Shown here piece by piece: positions 1 to 7,019 of a stretch of 13,827 nucleotides of DNA; positions within the stretch are counted from its first letter, which is position 1, and each line of letters starts with the position of its first letter. A model generated the notes under the pieces. The model had not been told where the DNA came from and searched no databases. It saw only the letters and a list, made by a program, of their open reading frames with translations. Where the stretch lies: contig USBM01000030.1 in the NCBI GenBank assembly GCA_900552885.1, forward strand, positions 1 to 13,827, given 5' to 3'. This DNA comes from an uncultured Clostridium sp. Its GTDB lineage: Bacteria; Bacillota; Clostridia; Lachnospirales; Lachnospiraceae. The position numbers were made by a program, and so were the translations under genes.

Positions 1-1
1 T

Positions 2-565
2 ATGAAAGAAACGATTTTTATATGAGAACCTATTCCGTTTGTTATGGAACTTCCAAACTATCGGATGCCTGGGGCTAAGAATGTAGCCCAATTGTTATGG
101 GAAAAGGCAAAAGATTTCTTACAGAGAGCATTTACAGTCATCTTCATGGCAACCATTGTAATCTGGTTTTTGCAAAGCTTCAGTTTACGGTTGAATCTTG
201 TCACAGATTCTCAGGATAGTATCCTGGCAATGATTGCCGGATGGATTGCACCGGTCTTCCGACCGGTTGGATTTGGAGACTGGCGAATCTCGACAGCGTT
301 GATCACTGGTTTCATGGCAAAGGAAAGTGTAGTATCTACGTTGACTGTGTTGTTTGGTACTACCGGAAAATTGCTTGCGGTGCTGACACCGGTCGGTGCT
401 GCTGCATTGCTTGTGTTCTGTCTGTTATATACACCATGTGTGGCAGCAGTTGCCTCCGTAAAGAGGGAATTAGGTGGAAAATGGGCAATTCTTGTGGTTG
501 TGGGACAATGCGTGATTGCGTGGATCGCAGCATGGATCGTATACATGGTCGGAGGCTTATTATAA
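2..565 (+). pseudogene. feoB: FeoB ferrous iron transporter, C-terminal part, with in-frame TGA
   Basis: The reading frame from ATG 44 encodes about 173 residues of the membrane domain of FeoB, the GTPase-coupled Fe(II) importer of the inner membrane. Seen: EPIPFVMELPNYRMP, then WEKAKDFLQRA, a hydrophobic segment, GFMAKESVVSTL (the second Gate-like motif of FeoB) and two more hydrophobic segments ending in VYMVGGLL. The GTPase domain and first Gate motif would lie left of the window. The same frame extends left as MKETIFI, then TGA at 23-25, then EPIPF. Family members normally have Gly-Glu-Pro here, so TGA sits where a glycine codon (GGA) is expected. No ribosome site precedes ATG 44, so a separate short protein is unlikely. 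The gene is either nonsense-mutated or carries a sequence error. FeoB identity is near certain; its intactness is not. cls follows 18 bases after its TAA. Confidence 0.82.
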
Positions 566-583
566 AGAAAAAGGAGAGTTTCT

Positions 584-2092
584 ATGGGTAAGATAATACG
601 ACGGATATTGGCAATTGTACCGGCAGTCATTATTCAGGTATTGTGGATGTGCATCTTGATGAGCTGGCTTGCAAAGTATGCAACGATAGTGATTACAGTA
701 TTATCGATATGTACGTTTCTGTTTGTGCTGTTCATTATTATTAAAAGAGATGAGGGTACATATAAGATTTTATGGTTGCTGGTGCTTCTGACATTACCGA
801 TATTAGGAGCGGTACTTTATCTGGAACTGGGAAATAAAAGGACAGGACGTCCAATCTTGCAGAGATTACAGAGAGTAAAGCAGAACAGGAAAATAGACTG
901 TAGCCAGATTGTTGAAGATATCAAACAGGACGACATCCGGTTAGCGCAGACAATACAGATCTTATGCAACAGAACAAATCTTCCGATTGTGCCAAATGAA
1001 CAGGTTACATATTATCCGCTAGGAGATAATATGTATCCGGATATGATAGCAGATCTCCGGTCTGCAACAGAATATATTTATGTGGAATACTTTATTGTTG
1101 CACATGGAAAAATGTGGGACTCTATCGTTGAGATACTTGCTGAGAAGGCGGCACAGGGAGTAGATGTCCGTGTGTTGTATGACGATCTGGGAAGTATATC
1201 AACTTATTCGAAAAAGGATGCAAAGAAGTTACGGGAGATGGGAATCCATTGTCATACATTTAATCCGTTATATGCGATCAAGGGAACGATCAATTACCGG
1301 GATCATAGGAAAATGTTAGTTGTGGATGGCAGAGTTGCATACAGCGGAGGAATTAATCTGGCGGATGAATATATTAACGAATATACGAAGTATGGTCATT
1401 GGAAAGATATTGGCTTTCGGTTGACCGGACAGGCAGTTATGAATTATGTGTTGATGTTTGAAGAATTCTGGTGTGCATTTTGCGATAAGAATGATGAGCT
1501 GCCTGAGCGACATGAGTTACAGCCGGTTCAGATACCGGAACAAAAGGATGGTTATGTGATCAGTTATTATGATTCTCCACTTCGAAGAGATTCCATCAGC
1601 AATGATTTGTATATAGATCTGCTATCGCAGGCGGTTGATTATGCATGGTTCTATACGCCGTATCTGATGCTGGGAGATGGTTTGATGGAAGCTTTTGTAA
1701 GGGCGGCGGAACGTGGTGTGGATGTGCGGATTCTGATGCCGGGTATTCCGGACAAGAAGATCATATTCCGGATGTCACATAGTTACTATCAGGAGCTGTT
1801 GGATGCAGGGGTGAAGATTTACGAATACCAGCCGGGATTTGTTCATGCAAAGGCTTGCATATTTGATGATCGGATCTGCACAGTGGGAACGGTAAATCTG
1901 GATTATCGAAGTCTGTTCCTGCATTTTGAAAATAATTCATTGTTTTACAGATCAGAAATCATACAAAGACTTAAGGAGGATTATGAGGAGACCTTAGAAC
2001 AATGTGTGGAAATGCAGCCATATGATATTAAGAAGTATGCATTCCGGTGGCTTTTTGATGGGCTGCTGCGGGTATTTGCTCCACTATGTTAA
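584..2092 (+). CDS. cls: Cardiolipin synthase (two-HKD phospholipase D family)
   Basis: This 502-residue membrane enzyme joins two phosphatidylglycerol molecules into cardiolipin and glycerol. The first 85 residues hold hydrophobic stretches at about 7-28, 33-53 and 62-81, matching the PLDc_N anchor of bacterial Cls. Two complete HKD motifs follow: H241-x-K243-x4-D248 in DHRKMLVVDGRVAYSGG and H421-x-K423-x4-D428 in VHAKACIFDDRICTVG. Both are followed by the expected glycine/asparagine-rich segment, so both catalytic halves look intact. Length is normal for the family (about 480-510). The start has a clear AGGAG about 8 bases upstream. It follows feoB closely and may share its transcript. No terminator is visible before the degV promoter. 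Related phospholipase D enzymes are possible, but the N-terminal anchor plus length favour cardiolipin synthase. Confidence 0.93.
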   Translation: MGKIIRRILAIVPAVIIQVLWMCILMSWLAKYATIVITVLSICTFLFVLFIIIKRDEGTYKILWLLVLLTLPILGAVLYLELGNKRTGRPILQRLQRVKQNRKIDCSQIVEDIKQDDIRLAQTIQILCNRTNLPIVPNEQVTYYPLGDNMYPDMIADLRSATEYIYVEYFIVAHGKMWDSIVEILAEKAAQGVDVRVLYDDLGSISTYSKKDAKKLREMGIHCHTFNPLYAIKGTINYRDHRKMLVVDGRVAYSGGINLADEYINEYTKYGHWKDIGFRLTGQAVMNYVLMFEEFWCAFCDKNDELPERHELQPVQIPEQKDGYVISYYDSPLRRDSISNDLYIDLLSQAVDYAWFYTPYLMLGDGLMEAFVRAAERGVDVRILMPGIPDKKIIFRMSHSYYQELLDAGVKIYEYQPGFVHAKACIFDDRICTVGTVNLDYRSLFLHFENNSLFYRSEIIQRLKEDYEETLEQCVEMQPYDIKKYAFRWLFDGLLRVFAPLC

Positions 2093-2125
2093 ATTATTTA
2101 CATCGGTTGTAATGAAAAACGAAAC

Positions 2126-2139
2126 GTTGACACGTCAAC
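2126..2139. promoter_or_regulatory. Dyad overlapping the degV -35 box (possible operator)
   Basis: GTTGAC-AC-GTCAAC is a 6-bp inverted repeat with a 2-base centre that covers the whole -35 hexamer. A repressor bound here would block the polymerase. The regulator is unknown; the dyad could also be chance. Confidence 0.4.
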
Positions 2140-2155
2140 AAACTTGTGCTATATT
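2127..2155 (+). promoter_or_regulatory. Sigma-A promoter of degV
   Basis: TTGACA at 2127-2132 and TATATT at 2150-2155 are separated by exactly 17 bases, giving an expected start near 2162. The leader to the degV start is then about 147 bases. Confidence 0.8.
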
Positions 2156-2171
2156 CTGTTGTATTTGAATG

Positions 2172-2206
2172 AATAATAGACGATGCGGAGTATGTTGTCT
2201 ATTATT
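2172..2206 (+). promoter_or_regulatory. Leader hairpin upstream of degV
   Basis: AATAATAGAC (2172-2181) is perfectly complementary to GTCTATTATT (2197-2206) around a 15-base loop. No U-run follows, so it is not a normal terminator. It lies in the predicted 5' UTR, about 100 bases before the start codon, and could affect RNA stability or be a regulatory element. It matches no riboswitch class I know. Confidence 0.5.
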
Positions 2207-2308
2207 GGGCGATGGCGAGAAATGTTTTCAGATTTAAAATACTGTATTTAGATAACTGGAATTATGGAATCTTGTAATCGGTAGAATATATAGCAAGGAG
2301 ACGGAAGA

Positions 2309-3178
2309 ATGCAGAAGATTGGAATAATAACAGATAGTCACAGTGGAATTACACAGAAACAGGCAGAACAGATGGGAATCTATGTATTGCCGATGCCTTT
2401 TTATATTGAAGATGAATGTTTTTATGAGGGCAGGGATCTGACGTATGAACAGTTTATGGAACGATTAAAACGCATGGATAAGGTGAGTACATCCCAGCCT
2501 TCGCCAATCGAAGTGACAGAAATCTGGGATCGGGTACTTGAAGATTATGATGAGATTGTGTATATTCCGATCAGTAGCGGCTTGAGTGGTTCCTGTGCAA
2601 CGGCTAAGATGTTAGCAGAAGAAGATCCGTATAAAGGAAAAGTATTTGTTGTTGATAATGGAACGGTATCTGCATTGACGCATCGGTCTGTGCTGGATGC
2701 TCAGGAGTTGCTAGGACAAGGATTATCTGCGGAACAGATTATGAATCGCTTAGAGGCATCAAAGAAGCGAAAAGGAATCTATGTAACGGTGGAGAACCTG
2801 CAATATTTGAAAAATGGAGGAAGAGTCTCTGCCTCTACTGCAATTGTGGGAGATTTGCTGCGTGTGAAACCTGTTCTTTATTTTGATACCGGCACATTGG
2901 ATGTGGTTGCAAAATGCCGGGGAAAGAAGAAAGCGAAAGCAGAAATGATTACGCAGGTGAAATATCTGTTTGAGACAGAATATAAGAAGGAATGTGAAGA
3001 AGGAAATATGCACTTGTTGGCGGCATCTAGTGCGGATGCAGAAGAGACGGCACAGTGGGTTGCAGAGATTCAGGAAGCTTTTCCGGGTATGGAGGTGCTG
3101 AGTGATCCACTTGCCTGTTCTATTTCCTGTCATATTGGACCGGGAGGGCTTGGAATCGGATTTTCCTGCCGCCCGTAA
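2309..3178 (+). CDS. DegV family protein (fatty-acid-binding)
   Basis: This 289-residue cytoplasmic protein belongs to the DegV/FakB fold, which holds a fatty acid between two domains. In characterised Gram-positives, FakB members present the fatty acid to the FakA kinase. Seen: N-terminal KIGIITDSHSGI, the STSQPSP segment, the ligand-binding ISSGLSGS stretch (from residue 88), NLQYLKNGGRVS in the middle, and SISCHIGPGGLGIG at the C-terminus. All are DegV hallmarks. Length is usual (280-290). AAGGAG lies 9 bases before ATG. It has its own promoter and a long leader. The final residues (GFSCRP) diverge from the usual end of the family, and the stop is only 10 bases before the structured element at 3188. 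No fakA is present in the window, so a role in fatty-acid uptake is inferred from the family only. Confidence 0.9.
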   Translation: MQKIGIITDSHSGITQKQAEQMGIYVLPMPFYIEDECFYEGRDLTYEQFMERLKRMDKVSTSQPSPIEVTEIWDRVLEDYDEIVYIPISSGLSGSCATAKMLAEEDPYKGKVFVVDNGTVSALTHRSVLDAQELLGQGLSAEQIMNRLEASKKRKGIYVTVENLQYLKNGGRVSASTAIVGDLLRVKPVLYFDTGTLDVVAKCRGKKKAKAEMITQVKYLFETEYKKECEEGNMHLLAASSADAEETAQWVAEIQEAFPGMEVLSDPLACSISCHIGPGGLGIGFSCRP

Positions 3179-3187
3179 TACATTCGA

Positions 3188-3202
3188 TCTTCTACAGCGT
3201 AA
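3188..3202 (+). repeat. Left copy of 15-bp terminal inverted repeat
   Basis: TCTTCTACAGCGTAA, the exact reverse complement of 3724-3738. It would be the closing stem of the RNA model or the left end of a mobile element. Confidence 0.85.
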
Positions 3203-3205
3203 CAA

Positions 3206-3409
3206 CGGACGTGCGAAACATTCAGGCTGTGAAATCGGTTGATTGGGATATAACATATCATCGCAGGCACGCTCGCGCTACGACTCGTACGCAGCAGTAC
3301 TAAGGCTCGAAAATACCTCGCCTAGTACTGGCGTACTCCACGTACCTGCGTATGATAGATGTTATATCCTTGCAACCGATGTTTACTGTAATGTGTTTCG
3401 CACTGGTCG
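3206..3409 (+). other. Arm A: about 200-base interrupted hairpin
   Basis: Perfect helical blocks from outside in: 3211-3220 with 3394-3403 (10 bp), 3234-3241 with 3373-3380 (8 bp), 3246-3256 with 3359-3369 (11 bp), 3262-3267 with 3345-3350 (6 bp), 3288-3292 with 3331-3335 (5 bp) and 3295-3301 with 3324-3330 (7 bp). The apical loop is at about 3307-3319. Several blocks extend through bulges or G-U pairs. Confidence 0.8.
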
Positions 3410-3427
3410 ACATTACGATCGTTTTGA

Positions 3428-3524
3428 TGGACACAGCATATACTGCAAATCCACTAAAATGGCGGTCTGCAATAGCAATCCTGATATTAACCGCAGCTAA
3501 ATTTAGCCATAGTATATTGTGCCA
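3428..3524 (+). other. Arm C: hairpin between arms A and B
   Basis: 3428-3444 pairs with 3511-3524 (14 base pairs with a 1-base and a 2-base bulge). Inside it, 3453-3459 can pair with 3501-3506, and GCGGT (3462-3466) with ACCGC (3490-3494). Confidence 0.65.
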
Positions 3525-3530
3525 ACATCA

Positions 3531-3676
3531 GCTTCGGAGAGAGGAAATATGTATTCCCAAGCGGGGCGTTTGCGATAGTCGGCACTTAATGAGTGCGTAG
3601 CACGAATTTAGTACCGCTACTGGAGCAATCGAGTGCGAACGTACCCGCGTGGAATCATTTTCCTCTAAGCCGAAGC
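3531..3676 (+). other. Arm B: about 146-base interrupted hairpin
   Basis: GCTTCGG (3531-3537) pairs with 3670-3676, GAGGAAA (3541-3547) with 3659-3665, ATTCC (3553-3557) with 3651-3655, GCGGG (3561-3565) with 3644-3648, and CGTT (3567-3570) with 3638-3641. An inner stem at 3580-3616 is topped by a TGC-GTAG-like triloop at 3594-3602. Confidence 0.75.
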
Positions 3677-3723
3677 GTCCGTCAGACACGTAACCTATCG
3701 TCAGACAATATCCGGCCGGAGAC

Positions 3724-3738
3724 TTACGCTGTAGAAGA
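3724..3738 (-). repeat. Right copy of 15-bp terminal inverted repeat
   Basis: TTACGCTGTAGAAGA, the exact reverse complement of 3188-3202. Confidence 0.85.
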
Positions 3739-3793
3739 GGAAAAATCTAACGTATATTTTAGCATGATTTGCAAGAAGAATCCATGTGGACGG

Positions 3794-3822
3794 TTGCATA
3801 TTTGGCAAAATGATTTTATAAT
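3794..3822 (+). promoter_or_regulatory. Sigma-A promoter of dtd-metH
   Basis: TTGCAT (3794-3799), a 17-base spacer and consensus TATAAT (3817-3822). The expected start is near 3829, about 44 bases before the dtd ATG. Confidence 0.8.
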
Positions 3823-3872
3823 GGGGAAAATTGTGCGTGTAATAAGCGACAGAAAAGGAAATGGTACAGAAG

Positions 3873-4322
3873 ATGAGATTTGTGATACAACGGGTGACAA
3901 GTGCAAGAGTGACAATTGAGGAGTGCGTAGCCGGGCAGATTGCGGATGGATTTTTAGTATTGATTGGAGTGGCAGATTCGGATACAAAGGAGATTGCTGA
4001 CAAGATGATCCGGAAGATGCTGGGTATGCGTATCTTCGCAGATGAACAGGGGAAGACGAACTTGAGTCTGGCAGATGTGAATGGACAGCTTTTGCTGGTA
4101 TCGCAGTTTACGCTATATGCAGATTGTAAGAAGGGTAACCGCCCATCCTTTATTAAGGCGGGTAAGCCGGATATGGCAAATGCAATGTATGAATATATCA
4201 TTTCGGAGTGCCGCAAACAGATTCCGGTCGTTGAGACAGGCGAATTTGGCGCAGATATGAAGGTTGAATTATTAAATGATGGACCATTTACCATTTTATT
4301 GGATAGTGATGAGATCTGTTAA
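3873..4322 (+). CDS. dtd: D-aminoacyl-tRNA deacylase
   Basis: This 149-residue cytoplasmic enzyme removes D-amino acids (and glycine mischarged on tRNA-Ala) from tRNAs, as a quality-control step before translation. It begins MRFVIQRVTSARVTI, the standard DTD N-terminus. The two active-site signatures are present: SQFTLYAD with S77-Q78-F79-T80, and the Gly137-Pro138 motif in NDGPFTILLDS. KGNRPSF follows the first. An upstream in-frame ATG at 3861 would add four residues. I prefer 3873 because it gives the usual family start, length and residue numbering, although the AAGGA at 3855-3859 is then 13 bases away (only 1 base from 3861). It is followed after 48 bases by metH, with which it shares a promoter. 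Confidence 0.95.
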   Translation: MRFVIQRVTSARVTIEECVAGQIADGFLVLIGVADSDTKEIADKMIRKMLGMRIFADEQGKTNLSLADVNGQLLLVSQFTLYADCKKGNRPSFIKAGKPDMANAMYEYIISECRKQIPVVETGEFGADMKVELLNDGPFTILLDSDEIC

Positions 4323-4370
4323 AGATCAGGTGGATGAGTTGGAAAGGAGAAGCCGTAAGGGTATACGATT

Positions 4371-6815
4371 ATGACAAAAGAACAATTTCAAACATTGCTG
4401 AAACAGAAAATTATTGTGTTAGATGGAGCAACGGGAACCAATCTGCAAAAGGCAGGAATGCCAACGGGTGTGTGTCCGGAACAGTGGATCTTGGAACATC
4501 CGCAGGTACTGGTTGATCTGCAGGCGGGTTATATTAATGCCGGGACGAATATTGTATATGCACCGACATTTTCCGGCAACCGGATTAAGTTAGAAGAGTA
4601 TGGACTGCAGGATCAGTTGGAATATATCAATACCCGTTTGGTAGAACTTTCCAAAGAAGCGGTAGCTAAGACAGGATATCGTGCATATATTGCGGGTAAT
4701 CTTACGATGACGGGAAGACAGTTGTATCCAATCGGTAATTTACAGCTAGAGGAATTGATCGACGTCTATAAGGAGCAGATTCGGTGTCTGGTAAAGGCAG
4801 GTGTGGATCTGTTGGTAGTAGAGACTATGATGAGTTTGGCGGAAGCGAGAGCTGCATTGATTGCAGCAAAGGAGACTTGTGATCTGCCGGTGATCATCAG
4901 TATGACATATAATGAAGATGGCAGAACGCTTTATGGGACTGATCCTAGGACGGCAGTCATTGTGCTGCAAAGTCTTGGCGCAGATGCGATTGGTATCAAT
5001 TGTTCCACCGGACCGAAGGAAATGATCTGCCTTGTGGAGCAGATGAAAGAATATGCGAATGTTCCGATTCTTGCAAAACCAAATGCAGGTATGCCGGAAT
5101 TGGTAGATGGGGAGACAGTCTATGCGATGACACCGGAAGAATTTGCTGGATATGGAAGACAGTTAGTGGAAGCAGGAGCCGGAATCATCGGCGGCTGTTG
5201 TGGCACGACCAAGGAACATATTACGGCGTTGGCACAGACAGTTCGATTGATGGATGTACCGAAGGTTTCTATGAAGAAAAAACGTGTTCTGGCATCAGAA
5301 AGACAGATGTTAGAGATTGACGTTGATGGTCCGTTTCTTGTTGTCGGAGAGCGAATCAATCCGACCGGCAAGAAGAAATTACAGGAACAGTTAAGACAGG
5401 ACAATCTGGATCTGGTTGTGCAGATGGCAGAGGAACAGGAGGAAAAAGGAGCTTCTATCTTAGATATTAACGTGGGAATGAATGGGATTGATGAAGATGC
5501 CATGATGCAGAAGGTACTTTATGAGGTGACGGGGACGACGAATTTGCCGTTGTGCATTGACTCTTCTTATGTGGAAGTCATTGAGCATGCGCTTCGTATC
5601 TATCCGGGACGTGCATTGATCAACTCGATTTCGTTGGAGTCTGAGAAGTTTGAAAAACTGATGCCGATTGCAAGAAAATATGGTGCAATGTTCATTTTAC
5701 TTCCGTTGTCAGATGAGGGGCTGCCAAAGGATATAGAAGAAAAGAAGAAGATCATTCATACGATTTATGAACGTGCTATGGAACTTGGATTTACTAAAGA
5801 GGATATTGTGGTAGATGGTCTGGTGGCAACGGTTGGGGCTAATCGTAATGCGGCGATAGAAACGATGGAGACGATCGCATATTGTAAGGGACAGATGCAG
5901 TTGGCTACTATTTGCGGATTGTCGAACATTTCTTTTGGACTTCCGGAACGCGGATTTGTAAATACGGCATTTTTAACGATGGCAATTGCAAAGGGACTTA
6001 CAATGGCAATTGCAAATCCATCACAAGATCTTTTGATGAATGCAGCGTTCGCATCAGATCTGTTATTGAATAAGGAAGGTTCAGATGTCCGTTATATCGA
6101 GAATGTCAAGTCGCTGACAATGGCAGCGGGCGGAAATGCCGACAAATCGGGAACAGCAGCAAAGGCAGAGGAGAACAGTGCAGGAAACAGCAATCATTCC
6201 AAGTTATTTGAGAATGTATTGAAAGGAAATAAGCGTACGATGATAGATGATGTGAAGGAATTTCTGGCGCAGGGAAATGAACCGCAGTCGATCATTGAAG
6301 AACATTTGATTCCTGCGATTAATCAAGTGGGAGTGTTGTTTGATCAGAAAAAGTATTTTCTTCCACAGCTGATCTCTTCCGCAGAGGCAATGGAGACGGC
6401 AATCTCTTATGTGGAACCTATGCTTCCAAGAGCAGAGGGTGGCAGCATGGCTACGATCGTGGTGGCAACAGTAGAGGGTGATATTCATGACATTGGTAAG
6501 AATCTGGTTGTACTAATGCTTAAGAATTATGGTTATAATGTCATTGATTTGGGCAAAGATGTGCCGAAGGAAGAGATTGTGGCAACTGCAATCAGGGAAC
6601 ACGCAGCCATTATTGGATTATCTGCACTTATGACGACTACCATGATGCGGATGAAAGATGTAGTGGAATATGCAAAAGAACAGAACTGCACCGCAAAGAT
6701 CATTATAGGGGGAGCGGTAATCACACAAAGCTTTGCAGATGAGATTGGGGCAGATGGATATTCAAAGGATGCTGCGGAGGCATGTCGTGTAGTAGAGAGG
6801 CTGTTAACTGAGTAG
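4371..6815 (+). CDS. metH: Cobalamin-dependent methionine synthase, short form
   Basis: This 814-residue cytoplasmic enzyme transfers a methyl group from methyltetrahydrofolate to homocysteine through cobalamin. Domains in order: homocysteine methyltransferase barrel (about 1-295, LDGATGTNLQ at the start, zinc ligands C211 in GINCSTGP and C276-C277 in GGCCGT); pterin-binding barrel (about 315-575, GERINPTGKKK, INVGM, SINSISLES); helical cobalamin cap (about 610-690); and cobalamin-binding Rossmann domain (about 690-814) with the axial histidine H706 in GDIHDIGKN. The C-terminal S-adenosylmethionine reactivation domain of the 1227-residue E. coli enzyme is absent. Short forms of this kind are common in Clostridia. 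A linker rich in Ala, Asn and Ser (about 585-610) precedes the cap. The start has only a weak AAGGG about 9 bases upstream; a better AAGGAG is 21 bases away. No SAM, cobalamin or T-box riboswitch is visible in front. Confidence 0.94.
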   Translation: MTKEQFQTLLKQKIIVLDGATGTNLQKAGMPTGVCPEQWILEHPQVLVDLQAGYINAGTNIVYAPTFSGNRIKLEEYGLQDQLEYINTRLVELSKEAVAKTGYRAYIAGNLTMTGRQLYPIGNLQLEELIDVYKEQIRCLVKAGVDLLVVETMMSLAEARAALIAAKETCDLPVIISMTYNEDGRTLYGTDPRTAVIVLQSLGADAIGINCSTGPKEMICLVEQMKEYANVPILAKPNAGMPELVDGETVYAMTPEEFAGYGRQLVEAGAGIIGGCCGTTKEHITALAQTVRLMDVPKVSMKKKRVLASERQMLEIDVDGPFLVVGERINPTGKKKLQEQLRQDNLDLVVQMAEEQEEKGASILDINVGMNGIDEDAMMQKVLYEVTGTTNLPLCIDSSYVEVIEHALRIYPGRALINSISLESEKFEKLMPIARKYGAMFILLPLSDEGLPKDIEEKKKIIHTIYERAMELGFTKEDIVVDGLVATVGANRNAAIETMETIAYCKGQMQLATICGLSNISFGLPERGFVNTAFLTMAIAKGLTMAIANPSQDLLMNAAFASDLLLNKEGSDVRYIENVKSLTMAAGGNADKSGTAAKAEENSAGNSNHSKLFENVLKGNKRTMIDDVKEFLAQGNEPQSIIEEHLIPAINQVGVLFDQKKYFLPQLISSAEAMETAISYVEPMLPRAEGGSMATIVVATVEGDIHDIGKNLVVLMLKNYGYNVIDLGKDVPKEEIVATAIREHAAIIGLSALMTTTMMRMKDVVEYAKEQNCTAKIIIGGAVITQSFADEIGADGYSKDAAEACRVVERLLTE

Positions 6816-6932
6816 AAGTTTGCAGAATTATATATTAATTTTCTGTATGAAAATCATAGGTGAATGTAGTGCAAGAATTACATGAAAAATATTTATGTGT
6901 GTATAACATACATGAAATTCGGGTGAAAATGT

Positions 6933-6961
6933 TTGACATGATATCGATTAGTTGCTACAAT
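6933..6961 (+). promoter_or_regulatory. Sigma-A promoter of ilvN-ilvC
   Basis: TTGACA (6933-6938), a 17-base spacer and TACAAT (6956-6961). The expected start is near 6968, giving a leader of about 52 bases to the ilvN ATG. That is too short for a T-box or attenuator peptide. Confidence 0.82.
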
Positions 6962-7019
6962 ACCCTTAGTTGTGTGAAGAGGCATTTTATTTAGAATGCG
7001 CTCGGGAGAGAAAGGTGGA

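Larger units (their letters stand above)
3188..3738 (+). ncRNA. Candidate large multi-branched structured RNA (or non-autonomous element)
   Basis: This occupies most of the 694-base gap between degV and dtd, where no open frame is convincing. Its ends are a perfect 15-bp inverted repeat (3188-3202 and 3724-3738). Between them I can pair by eye at least three consecutive long arms: A 3206-3409, C 3428-3524 and B 3531-3676. A weaker fourth arm lies at about 3677-3723. The arms are interrupted helices with bulges and some G-U pairs rather than clean palindromes. Size and layout resemble the class of large ornate bacterial RNAs (ROOL, GOLLD, OLE), but I cannot assign it to any of them. No promoter or terminator fixes the strand, so + is provisional. 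The other option is a MITE-like element with terminal inverted repeats, though I see no target-site duplication beside it. Confidence 0.55.

Noticed and set aside
3188..3738. Group II intron, retron or CRISPR array in the degV-dtd gap
   Set aside because: There is no reverse transcriptase, no group II domain V or GUGYG-type start at the element boundary, and no regularly spaced identical repeats.
3179..3745. Target-site duplication flanking the terminal inverted repeats
   Set aside because: Left flank (ATTCGA) and right flank (GGAAAA) share no direct repeat. A faint GATTTTCCT-like match (3159-3167 and the complement of about 3739-3748) is inverted, not direct.
3243..3919. Open frames at 3243-3500, 3352-3600 and 3593-3919 (+)
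   Set aside because: They lie in or run out of the structured arms, lack ribosome sites, overlap one another and show no recognisable protein features. The third also overlaps the start of dtd in another frame.
3701..4294. 197-codon open frame on the - strand across dtd
   Set aside because: It is the shadow of dtd, whose conserved active-site motifs are on the + strand. It has no ribosome site or family features.
6826..6852. AT-rich hairpin after metH as a terminator
   Set aside because: CAGAA/TTCTG gives only a weak 5-bp stem with an AT interior and no U-run directly after it.
6816..7019. T-box, SAM riboswitch or leader peptide before metH or ilvN
   Set aside because: The metH gap is only 48 bases, and the ilvN leader after its promoter is about 52 bases. 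No specifier loop, T-box sequence or terminator is present.
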